NCBI GenBank assembly: GCA_964397045.1
Contig: CAYNHF010000011.1
Location: 62,001-126,000 of the forward strand
Direction of reading: 5' to 3'
DNA length: 64,000 nt
Source: CAYNHF01 sp964397045
GTDB taxonomy: Bacteria; Actinomycetota; Acidimicrobiia; Spongiisociales; UBA5794
In this document: one piece after another, positions 17,078 to 24,800 of the stretch
Numbering within the stretch: position 1 is the stretch's first letter
How the letters are laid out: each line of letters begins with the position of its first letter
Translations under genes and position numbers: made by a program
Notes under the pieces: generated by a model
The model's database searches: none
Seen by the model: the letters and a program-made list of their open reading frames with translations, nothing else
What the model was told of the DNA's origin: nothing

Positions 17078-19199
17078 GTCACAGCCGACCGGCCGGTCTG
17101 AAGAAGAGATCCTCGCTTCACTCGTCGCCGTTCACGCCATCCACCATCCAGACGAGCCACAGGAACGGGTGGTTGCTGCGTATGAACTGGCAGCCAAGGC
17201 ACATGCCGGGCAGATGCGCCAGACCGGAGATCGCTACATCACGCACCCGATGATCGTTGCCGAGATTCTCGCGGGCTACGGCATGGATGCCACGACGCTG
17301 GCCGCGGCCCTACTCCACGACGTGGTCGAAGACACCGGTGTGACCCTGGCGATGGTCGAAGATGAGTTCGACACCGAGACTGCACAACTCATCGACGGGG
17401 TCACCAAACTCGACCGGATCAAGTTCTCGAGCCGCGAACAGCAGCAGGCTGCGACGATCCGCAAGATGGCGATTGCCATGGCCAAGGACATCCGCGTCCT
17501 GGTGATCAAGCTGGCGGACCGCCTGCACAATATCCGAACGATCACGCCACTGCCGGAGGAGAAGCAGCGCAGAGTGGCTTCAGAGACATTGGAGGTCTAC
17601 GCGCCTCTTGCCCATCGGCTCGGCGTGCAGGAAATCAAGCACGAGATGGAGGAGACGTGTTTCGGGGTGTTGTATCCGAAACGCAAGGCGGAACTCGAGG
17701 AGTTGGTGCGAAGGCGAGCGCCCGAGCGTGAGGTGCAAGTCGAGAAGGTGATGAGTGAGGTGGCCGCGGCGCTGTCGGACGCCGGGGTCGATGCCGAGAT
17801 CACCGGAAGACCGAAGCACCTCTATTCGATCTACCGCAAGATGGTTGCCTCCGGCCTGGCGTTCGAGGAGATCCACGACCTGATCGGCATCCGGATCATC
17901 GTGCCCGAGATCCGTGACTGCTACGCAGCACTCGGCATGATTCACACGATGTGGGCCCCGATTCACGGGCGATTCAAGGACTACATCGCGACTCCGAAGT
18001 ACAACCTCTACCAGAGCCTGCACACGACGGTGGTGGGTCCGGACGGCAAGGCACTCGAGGTGCAGATACGCACCGAAGAGATGCATCTGCGCGCAGAGCA
18101 CGGAATTGCAGCCCACTGGCGGTACAAGGAAGGGGTCTCCCCACCGGCAGACATGCCGCTGGTGCGGGACATCCGGGAGCTGCAGGAGGGTGCCACCAAT
18201 CCTGAAGAGTTTCTCGCCGACCTCAAGCTCGACCTCTATCAAGATGAGGTCTTCGCGTTGACGCCGAAGGGAGACGTGCACACGCTGCCGGTTGGTGCCA
18301 CACCCGTCGACTTCGCGTACCGGATCCATACCGACGTCGGTCATCGTTGCGTTGGTGCCAAGGTCAACAGTCGCCTCGTCCCACTGTCGACCCAGCTCGA
18401 ATCGGGCGACATCGTCGAAATCATCACTTCCAAACGCAAGGATGCTCACCCCAGCCGTGACTGGCTGGACTTCACCAAGTCGAGTCGGGCGACCAGCAAG
18501 ATCCGGCAGTGGTTCAGCCGCGAACGGAGGGAAACTGCACTCCAGGACGGCAAGGACTTCATCGCGAAGGCGATCCGGCGCGAAGGCCTCGGGGTGTCCG
18601 CTCCCGGCAGGGAGAAGCTCCTTTCAGGGGTCGCGGCAGACCTGGGGTACGACAGTCTCGACGCCCTGTACGTTGCGGTCGGTGACGGAAGACTGAGCGC
18701 CCAGACGGTGGCCAATCGCCTCGCGAACGTCGTGCAGCCGGACAGCGTCGAAGAAGAGGAGTTGCTGGCTCCGATCACGCGACCGCGCCAGCCACGCCCG
18801 TCTCGGGGAGTCGTCGTCGAGGGAATGGACGACCTACTCGTTCGGCTGGCGCGCTGTTGTGGGCCGGTGCCCGGAGACGACATCATCGGGTTCGTCACGA
18901 TCGGCAGGGGAGTGTCTGTCCACCGCGCAGACTGTGGCAACGTCGGCGCGCTCGAAGAGCGGTCCGAGCGGATGATCGATGTGAGTTGGGCGCCGAGCCA
19001 GACCGGGTCATTCTTCGTGTGGATCCAGGTCGAAGCGCTCGACCGTCCTCGCCTCCTCAAGGATGTCACTACGTCACTGTCTGACCACGGCGCGAATATC
19101 CACGCCTCGTCCTCGGCGACGGGGCGCGACCGAATCGCCAAACTCCGCTATGAGGTGGAGCTCTCCGACCCCCAACTCCTGGAGCGGGTCATCGCCTAG
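17064..19199 (+). CDS. rel: Bifunctional (p)ppGpp synthetase/hydrolase Rel, C-terminally shortened by an amber codon
   Basis: Makes and degrades the alarmone (p)ppGpp. The 711-residue protein has, in order: an HD hydrolase domain (ITHPMIVAEIL; LLHDVVEDTG); a synthetase domain (GRPKHLYSIYRKM, IHDLIGIRIIV, GRFKDYIATPKYNLYQS); a TGS domain (VFALTPKGDVHTLP); a Cys-containing zinc-finger domain (RLARCCGPVPGDDI, RADC); and an ACT domain starting at about residue 650. Both catalytic domains look intact. The TAG at 19197 falls inside the ACT domain: the same frame continues for 25 more sense codons, encoding a conserved-looking end (IDGVFDVYRL), to a TGA at 19275 that overlaps the next ATG. The protein is therefore about 25 residues shorter than its apparent ancestor. 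Confidence 0.93.
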   Translation: MPVLESQPTGRSEEEILASLVAVHAIHHPDEPQERVVAAYELAAKAHAGQMRQTGDRYITHPMIVAEILAGYGMDATTLAAALLHDVVEDTGVTLAMVEDEFDTETAQLIDGVTKLDRIKFSSREQQQAATIRKMAIAMAKDIRVLVIKLADRLHNIRTITPLPEEKQRRVASETLEVYAPLAHRLGVQEIKHEMEETCFGVLYPKRKAELEELVRRRAPEREVQVEKVMSEVAAALSDAGVDAEITGRPKHLYSIYRKMVASGLAFEEIHDLIGIRIIVPEIRDCYAALGMIHTMWAPIHGRFKDYIATPKYNLYQSLHTTVVGPDGKALEVQIRTEEMHLRAEHGIAAHWRYKEGVSPPADMPLVRDIRELQEGATNPEEFLADLKLDLYQDEVFALTPKGDVHTLPVGATPVDFAYRIHTDVGHRCVGAKVNSRLVPLSTQLESGDIVEIITSKRKDAHPSRDWLDFTKSSRATSKIRQWFSRERRETALQDGKDFIAKAIRREGLGVSAPGREKLLSGVAADLGYDSLDALYVAVGDGRLSAQTVANRLANVVQPDSVEEEELLAPITRPRQPRPSRGVVVEGMDDLLVRLARCCGPVPGDDIIGFVTIGRGVSVHRADCGNVGALEERSERMIDVSWAPSQTGSFFVWIQVEALDRPRLLKDVTTSLSDHGANIHASSSATGRDRIAKLRYEVELSDPQLLERVIA

Positions 19200-19277
19200 A
19201 TCGGCATCATCGATGGCGTCTTCGACGTCTACCGCCTGGTGCCCGGCGGGTCGAGCCAGGCAAGACCCGACCGATGA
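19200..19277 (+). other. Residual Rel C-terminal coding segment after the in-frame TAG
   Basis: Reading on in the rel frame gives 25 sense codons containing IDGVFDVYRL, which matches the usual end of the Rel/SpoT ACT domain, then TGA at 19275-19277. That TGA overlaps the following gene's ATG in the ATGA arrangement common in this window. It indicates that the annotated stop is a recent change, a sequencing error, or a site of readthrough. Confidence 0.7.
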
Positions 19278-19945
19278 CCGTAATCATCGATGCCGGCGAG
19301 TTGTGGGCGGCGGCAACGAACTGTTACGTGGTGGCTCCAGAAGCAGGCGGACCTGCGGTGGTGGTCGACGCTCCGCCGGACCCCGAAGGGATTGGTGCCC
19401 TGCTGGCCCGCCACGACCTCACCCCGGTAGCGCTGTTGATCTCGCACGGCCATATCGACCATGTCGGAGGGGCAGGCGCCTTCGCGGCGACGCGAGCGGT
19501 GACGACCTATCTTCATCCGGAAGACGATTTCATGAGTCGACATCCAGCCGAGGTCATGCGGCGGCTGTTTGGTGTGGAGCTCAGCCCCGAGAGTGAGGCA
19601 GCCCTGCAACCACCTGCAGACACCGCAGTGCTCGAGGACGGGCAACACATCGAGGCCGCCGGTCTCGGCTTCGATGTCCTGCACACGCCGGGGCACTCTC
19701 CGGGTCACTGCTGCTTCTACCTCACCGGTGAGGGCGTACTGTTCTCGGCGGATCAACTGTTCGCCGGATCGATCGGTCGCACCGATTTACCGGGGGGTGA
19801 CCTCGGGACGCTGCTGGAGTCGATGCGGACCAAGGTGCTCACTCTCCCGGAGGACACCCGGGTGCTTCCGGGCCATGGGCCTGCGACTACTCTCGCGGCC
19901 GAGCGCAGGACGAATCCCTTCCTGCAGGGGCTCCTCCAACACTGA
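19274..19945 (+). CDS. Metallo-beta-lactamase-fold hydrolase (glyoxalase II-like)
   Basis: 223-residue protein with the binuclear-metal motif SHGHIDHVGG at about residue 57. Further ligands sit in HTPGHSPGHCC and FSADQLFAGSIGRTD, with a final His in LPGHGPATT. This set matches the glyoxalase II/YcbL-like subgroup. The family includes hydroxyacylglutathione hydrolases and small thioester hydrolases, and the exact substrate is not evident. It sits between rel and aspS, a position where actinobacteria often carry an MBL-fold gene. Confidence 0.85.
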   Translation: MTVIIDAGELWAAATNCYVVAPEAGGPAVVVDAPPDPEGIGALLARHDLTPVALLISHGHIDHVGGAGAFAATRAVTTYLHPEDDFMSRHPAEVMRRLFGVELSPESEAALQPPADTAVLEDGQHIEAAGLGFDVLHTPGHSPGHCCFYLTGEGVLFSADQLFAGSIGRTDLPGGDLGTLLESMRTKVLTLPEDTRVLPGHGPATTLAAERRTNPFLQGLLQH

Positions 19946-20006
19946 GCGAGCGGGCGCACCGTGCGCGCGCCGCAGCAATAACCACCGCATCTCAGGAGAA
20001 CGTCTC

Positions 20007-21815
20007 ATGTCGACCGCACCGATTCGCACCGATCACGCCGGAGGCTTGCGTGCCGACGATGTTGGCCGCGAAGTGCGCCTGGCCGGCTGGGTCGCGAGGC
20101 GTAGAGACCACGGTGGGGTGATTTTCATCGACCTCCGTGACGCCTCCGGGATTGTTCAGGTGGTCTTGAACCCGGCAGACGGTCCTGCGGCGGAGGAGGT
20201 GTTGCACGGACTGCGCGTGGAGTTCTGTGTTGCCGTTGCCGGCAAGGTACGGTTGCGCCCCGGAGACACCCTGAACCCAGACCTGCCTACCGGGGCCGTC
20301 GAGGTTGTGGTTTCCGAGCTGCAAGTGTTGAGCCCCGCGGAGCCGCTTCCTTTCCAACTCGACGACCGCAGCGAGGTGGAAGAGGCGAGGCGGCTTCAAT
20401 ACCGCTACTTGGATCTCCGCACCGACCGCATGACGGCCAATCTCAAGGCGCGGGCCGCAACCATTGCCGCGATGCGCCGCGTGTTGGATGAACGGGAGTT
20501 CCTCGATGTTGAGACTCCGACCCTCGTGGCTTCAACTCCCGAGGGGGCGCGGGACATGCTGGTACCGAGCCGGCTGCGTCCCGGGCACTTCTACGCACTT
20601 CCCCAGTCGCCGCAGCTCTTCAAACAGCTGTTGATGATCGGCGGGGTCGAGCGGTACTACCAGATCGCACGCTGCTACCGGGACGAGGATTTCAGATCGG
20701 ACCGGCAGGTCGAGTTCACACAGCTCGACCTGGAGGGTGCCTTCTGGGGCCAGGATGATGTGCTCGATACGCTCGAAGCCATCGTGTCCGAAGTTGCGCG
20801 AGTCGCCCGTGGCCAGGAGTTGGAGCATCCGTTCCCTCGCCTCACGTATGCGGAAGCTCTGGCGCGTTACGGCACCGACAAGCCCGATATCCGGTTTGGG
20901 ATGGAGATCGCGAATCTCGATGCCGTGTTCGGCGATACCGGGTTCAAGGCATTCGCCGGCGTTCTGGAAGGCGGCGGGACCGTTCGCGGCATCAACGCCG
21001 GAGAGCAGCCGGCGACCCGGGCGGCTCTCGATGCACTGGTCGCTCGGGCCATCGAGCTGGGAGCGAAGGGCTTGGTGTGGATGGTGGTCGAGGAGGACGG
21101 CACATTACGCAGCCCGGTCGCCAAGTTTCTGTCAGATACGGAGCTGGGAGCGATCGCAGCCGCAGTCAACGCGGCTCCGGGCGACGTGTTGCTCCTCGTG
21201 GCCGACACCGAGCGACGCACCTCCGCGGTGCTCGGCCAACTACGGGTCGAGCTGGGTCAGCCGGAGGGAAACGAGGACCTAGCGTTCCTGTTCGTCGTCG
21301 ACTTTCCGGTGTTTGAAGTCGCTGAGGATGGTTCGCTGGCTCCTGCGCATCACCCATTCACGGCACCAGTCGATGTCGATGAGATGCGCGATCACCCGGA
21401 GACGGCGATCTCACGAGCCTACGACCTAGTGCTGAACGGCTCGGAGTTGGGCAGCGGGAGTGTGCGGATACACGATCCGGCGGTGCAGGCTGCCGTGTTC
21501 GAGATCCTGGGGATTTCCGCTGGAGACGCCGAGAATCGGTTCGGTTGGTTTCTCGAGGCATTGCGATACGGCACCCCGCCCCACGCCGGGTTCGCCATCG
21601 GCGTCGATCGCCTGGTGTCGATTCTGCAGAACGAACCAAACATCCGCGAGGTTATCCCGTTCCCTAAGACCCAGACCGGCGCCGATCCGTTGACCGGCTC
21701 ACCAGGACGTGTCGAGCCGGAGCAGCTGGCGGACGTCGGCATCATGGTGGCAGCCGGGGTCGAGGCGGCGTGGAGCGACGAGGACGCCGCTGCTCTCGGG
21801 GAGTCGACCTCCTGA
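20007..21815 (+). CDS. aspS: Aspartate-tRNA ligase
   Basis: Class II synthetase of the bacterial AspRS type, 602 residues. It has an OB-fold anticodon-binding domain (VRLAGWVARRRDHGG, FIDLRDASGIVQVV), then the catalytic core with motif 2 around RCYRDEDFRSDRQVEFTQLD. A bacterial insertion (GAD) domain occupies the middle (about residues 290-420). Motif 3 is FAIGVDRLV near the C-terminus. The ATG at 20007 has AGGAGA upstream. It may be discriminating or non-discriminating; whether gatCAB is present cannot be judged from this window. Confidence 0.96.
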   Translation: MSTAPIRTDHAGGLRADDVGREVRLAGWVARRRDHGGVIFIDLRDASGIVQVVLNPADGPAAEEVLHGLRVEFCVAVAGKVRLRPGDTLNPDLPTGAVEVVVSELQVLSPAEPLPFQLDDRSEVEEARRLQYRYLDLRTDRMTANLKARAATIAAMRRVLDEREFLDVETPTLVASTPEGARDMLVPSRLRPGHFYALPQSPQLFKQLLMIGGVERYYQIARCYRDEDFRSDRQVEFTQLDLEGAFWGQDDVLDTLEAIVSEVARVARGQELEHPFPRLTYAEALARYGTDKPDIRFGMEIANLDAVFGDTGFKAFAGVLEGGGTVRGINAGEQPATRAALDALVARAIELGAKGLVWMVVEEDGTLRSPVAKFLSDTELGAIAAAVNAAPGDVLLLVADTERRTSAVLGQLRVELGQPEGNEDLAFLFVVDFPVFEVAEDGSLAPAHHPFTAPVDVDEMRDHPETAISRAYDLVLNGSELGSGSVRIHDPAVQAAVFEILGISAGDAENRFGWFLEALRYGTPPHAGFAIGVDRLVSILQNEPNIREVIPFPKTQTGADPLTGSPGRVEPEQLADVGIMVAAGVEAAWSDEDAAALGESTS

Positions 21816-21855
21816 ACACACGGGTACGCTGGCGCCTGGCGAGGACCACCTGAGC

Positions 21856-23190
21856 ATGGACGATCTTTTTGCTGAGCAACGGGCAGACAAGCGTCATGCG
21901 GTCTCGCCTCTCGCGGCCCGGATGCGTCCGCGCACGGTGGACGAAGTCGTGGGGCAGCCGCACCTGACGGCGCCGGGGGCAGCATTCCGATCGATCGTGG
22001 AGTCCAGACATCCCGTGTCGATGATCTTGTGGGGTCCGCCGGGAACCGGCAAGACCACGCTGGCCCGCCTGGTTGCCACCGCGAGCGGCGCCCGTTTTGA
22101 GCAGCTGTCTGCAACGTCGGCCGGTATCAAGGACGTGCGTGAGGTGTTGGCGACGGCATCGCGCCGGATCGAGGAGGACATGGGCAGGACGGTGCTGTTC
22201 CTCGATGAGATCCACCGTTTCAACAAGGCCCAGCAAGACGGACTCTTGCCGGGTGTCGAGGACGGGACGATCATCCTGGTAGGGGCGACGACCGAGAATC
22301 CGTTCTTCGAGGTCAACTCGCCGTTGGTGTCGCGTAGCACGCTCTTTCGAACCGAGCCGCTGAGTCCAGAAGACGTCGCCGTGGTGTTGCGGGCTGCGAT
22401 CTCGGATCCCGTGCGGGGGCTGGGTGACGGTCTCCAGGTGACGGATGATGCTGTGGAGGTGCTGAGCGAACGCGTCGGCGGGGATGCGAGGCTTGCCCTG
22501 AACTCGCTGGAAGTCGCCACCCGGATCGCTGCCGGGTCCGGCCACGACGTCGTGGACGCGTCTGCCGTCACCGAGGCGCTCCAGCGCAGGGTGATTCGCT
22601 ACGACAAGTCGGCTGATCGCCACTACGACATCATCTCGGCGTTCATCAAGAGCCTGCGTGGCTCCGATCCGGATGCCGCAATGTACTGGCTGCACACGAT
22701 GCTCGAGGCTGGGGAGGACCCGAAGTTTGTTGCCCGTCGGATGGTGATACTGGCCTCCGAAGACGTCGGGCTTGCTGATGAGCGTGCTCTCGGGGTCGCC
22801 ATAGACGCCTTCCACGCCGTGGAGGTCATCGGGCTGCCGGAAGCAGCGTATGCGATGAGTCAGGCCGCGATCTATCTGGCGTGTGCTCCGAAATCGAACA
22901 GCGTGACGGAGGCGATGGGAGCTGCCCGGGAGGCAGTTGCGGCGACCCCGGCTGCCCAGGTCCCCCCTCATCTCCGTTCTGCCGCCCATCCGGGGCAGAA
23001 GGAGCTGGGAGACGGAATTGGCTATCGATACCCGCACGATGAGGCAGGATCGCTTGTTGCACAACAGTACCTGCCCGACGAAGCGGAGGGTCGAGTTCTG
23101 TATCGGCCCCACGACTCCGGGGACGAGGCGGAGTTGGCTGCCCGGCTCCGCCGGATCGACGAGCACCTCGGCAAACCGAGGCGCACCTGA
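21856..23190 (+). CDS. rarA: Replication-associated recombination protein RarA (MgsA-like AAA+ ATPase)
   Basis: AAA+ clamp-loader-like ATPase of the RarA/MgsA/WRNIP1 family that acts at stalled replication forks. The 444-residue protein has Walker A GPPGTGKTTLARLV, Walker B LFLDEIHRFNKAQQD, sensor 1 LVGATTENPFFEV and the C-terminal tetramerisation domain (YDIISAFIKSLRGSDPDAA, EDVGLADERAL). The ATG at 21856 was chosen because the motif-poor N-terminus starts there and a GAGGA precedes it. A TACGCT at 21825-21830 could be its own -10 box. Confidence 0.94.
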   Translation: MDDLFAEQRADKRHAVSPLAARMRPRTVDEVVGQPHLTAPGAAFRSIVESRHPVSMILWGPPGTGKTTLARLVATASGARFEQLSATSAGIKDVREVLATASRRIEEDMGRTVLFLDEIHRFNKAQQDGLLPGVEDGTIILVGATTENPFFEVNSPLVSRSTLFRTEPLSPEDVAVVLRAAISDPVRGLGDGLQVTDDAVEVLSERVGGDARLALNSLEVATRIAAGSGHDVVDASAVTEALQRRVIRYDKSADRHYDIISAFIKSLRGSDPDAAMYWLHTMLEAGEDPKFVARRMVILASEDVGLADERALGVAIDAFHAVEVIGLPEAAYAMSQAAIYLACAPKSNSVTEAMGAAREAVAATPAAQVPPHLRSAAHPGQKELGDGIGYRYPHDEAGSLVAQQYLPDEAEGRVLYRPHDSGDEAELAARLRRIDEHLGKPRRT

Positions 23191-23211
23191 AGCCGGCGGG
23201 CGCGGGTCGGG

Positions 23212-23217
23212 TAGCCT
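23212..23217 (+). promoter_or_regulatory. Candidate -10 box of a leaderless transcript
   Basis: TAGCCT in a GGGTAGCCT context ends six bases before the ATG of the small membrane protein gene. No clear -35 box. Confidence 0.35.
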
Positions 23218-23223
23218 AAGGCA

Positions 23224-23418
23224 ATGCTGTTGAGAATCCGCTGGTTCATCATCGGTGTGCTCACCTCCATCGGAGTGGTGGCGTACCTCGTTGCTCAGGT
23301 GAAGGCGGCGCGCGAACGGCTCACCGCCGAGAATCTGGCGCGGACCGGTGCCCGCAGCCTGGCGGGAGCACTGGAATCCGCCGCAGTTGTGATCACCCCG
23401 CCGTCGCGGGATGAATGA
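23224..23418 (+). CDS. Small single-span membrane protein
   Basis: 64-residue protein with one N-terminal hydrophobic helix (RWFIIGVLTSIGVVAYLVA) followed by a charged helix (KAARERLTAENLARTGARSL). It resembles in size and layout a small actinobacterial membrane protein family found beside rarA and alaS, which I recall as DUF6167. The match is weak and from memory. No function is known to me. The base composition and reading frame are consistent with a real gene, and it lies in the rarA-hisS-alaS interval. The ATG has only a weak SD; a -10-like box six bases upstream suggests leaderless expression. Confidence 0.6.
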   Translation: MLLRIRWFIIGVLTSIGVVAYLVAQVKAARERLTAENLARTGARSLAGALESAAVVITPPSRDE

Positions 23419-23427
23419 GGTCGGTCG

Positions 23428-24753
23428 ATGAGTGATCGCATCCAACCGCGCACCCTCAAGGGGTTCCGTGACTTCCTACCAGGGGCGATGTCGACGCGCG
23501 AGCACGTGATCGAAGTGGCCCGCAGGGTGTATCGATCATACGGCTACCGACCGATCGACACACCAGCGCTCGAATACTCGGACATTCTGTTCGGCAAGGG
23601 AGGGCAGGAATCCGACCGGCAGCTCTATCGCTTTGAAGATGCCGGAGGTCGCGATATCGCTCTTCGGTTCGACCTCACCGTTCCGTTGGCTCGTTTCGTC
23701 GCCCAACACGCCGGCGCGTTAGGGATGCCATTCAAGCCCTACCACATAGGCACCGTCTGGCGTGGCGAGAATACGCAGCGCGGCCGCTATCGCGAGTTCC
23801 TCCAGTGTGATTTCGACACGATCGGAACCGAAAGCCTGGTGGCCGACATCGAGACGGGACTGGTGATCTACGACCTCTTCGCAGGGCTCGGATTCGAGCG
23901 GTACACGATCCGGGTCAACAATCGCAAGGTGCTCGGCGGCCTGCTCGAACTGGTGGGTCTTGCCGACCAAACCAGCGCGGTGCTCCGCGCCATCGACAAG
24001 CTCGGCAAGGTCGGCACAGCAGGGGTCGCCGTCGAATTGGGCAAGACCGCCCACGCTACGCCGGACCAGATCGAACGGATCCTCACATTCTGCGGGATCT
24101 CCGGAAGCCCGGAGGCAGTGCTGGCCGGGTTGCGTGCGGAGGTCGGAGCGGCACAGACGGGGGAGGAGGGAATCACCCACCTCGAAGGCCTCTTCGCGGG
24201 CTTCGAGGCTGCCGGGTGCGATCCGGATCGCTTCGCCCTCGACGTCTCGATTGCACGGGGCCTCGACTACTACACGGGTGTTGTGTTCGAGACGTTCCTC
24301 GACGACCTGCCCGAAATCGGCAGCTGCTGTTCCGGCGGGCGTTACGACGATCTGGCCTCGGTGTACACGAAGCAAAGACTGCCGGGGGTCGGGGCTTCGC
24401 TGGGGGTGGATCGCCTGCTGGCCGCGATGGAGGAACTCGAGATCGGAGCCGCCACCGCGGCAGCCGCGGATGTGCTGGTCACGATGTTCGAGCCAGACCG
24501 CGCCGCCGATTATCTCCGCATGGCGACCGAGCTGCGAAGGGCAGGGCTCACCGTCGAGGTCTATCCGGATGCGCGCAAACTCGGAGCACAGTTGCGCTAC
24601 GCAGACGGCAGGGGACACCTGCTGGCTGTGATTGCCGGAGCGCGCGAATTTGAGTCGGGCGAAGTGCGAATCAAACACCTGACCACGGGCGAAGAAGTCG
24701 ATGTCGGCGACGCCGACCTCGTACCCGCATGCCGCCGATTGCTGGCGCGCTAG
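23428..24753 (+). CDS. hisS: Histidine-tRNA ligase, archaeal/eukaryotic-like subtype
   Basis: Class II synthetase charging tRNA-His. The 441-residue protein has motif 1 near IDTPALEYSDILFGK, the segment RFDLTVPLARFVAQH, motif 2 RGENTQRGRYREFLQCDFD, the VNNRKVLGGLLE segment, the HisRS-specific ARGLDYYTGVVFE motif and motif 3 GVGASLGVDRLL, followed by an anticodon-binding domain. Several segments (LTVPLARF, YREFLQCDFD, NNRKVLGG, AIDKLGKVG) resemble the eukaryotic/archaeal-type HisRS more than the canonical bacterial type I remember from mycobacteria. The ATG at 23428 has GAGGTCGG upstream. Confidence 0.93.
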   Translation: MSDRIQPRTLKGFRDFLPGAMSTREHVIEVARRVYRSYGYRPIDTPALEYSDILFGKGGQESDRQLYRFEDAGGRDIALRFDLTVPLARFVAQHAGALGMPFKPYHIGTVWRGENTQRGRYREFLQCDFDTIGTESLVADIETGLVIYDLFAGLGFERYTIRVNNRKVLGGLLELVGLADQTSAVLRAIDKLGKVGTAGVAVELGKTAHATPDQIERILTFCGISGSPEAVLAGLRAEVGAAQTGEEGITHLEGLFAGFEAAGCDPDRFALDVSIARGLDYYTGVVFETFLDDLPEIGSCCSGGRYDDLASVYTKQRLPGVGASLGVDRLLAAMEELEIGAATAAAADVLVTMFEPDRAADYLRMATELRRAGLTVEVYPDARKLGAQLRYADGRGHLLAVIAGAREFESGEVRIKHLTTGEEVDVGDADLVPACRRLLAR

Positions 24754-24785
24754 CGGTCGACTGCCGCACACGCAGCCCGGCCGGG

Positions 24786-24791
24786 TAACCT
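24786..24791 (+). promoter_or_regulatory. Candidate -10 box of a leaderless or near-leaderless alaS transcript
   Basis: TAACCT in a GGGTAACCT context ends nine bases before the alaS ATG. No SD and no clear -35 box are visible. Confidence 0.4.
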
Positions 24792-24800
24792 CGCCTCCTC

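Noticed and set aside
21742..23445. 567-codon open frame on the minus strand opposite rarA
   Set aside because: High GC content removes stop codons in shadow frames. The translation is Arg/His/Gln-rich with no domain, whereas the plus-strand frame encodes a clear AAA+ protein.
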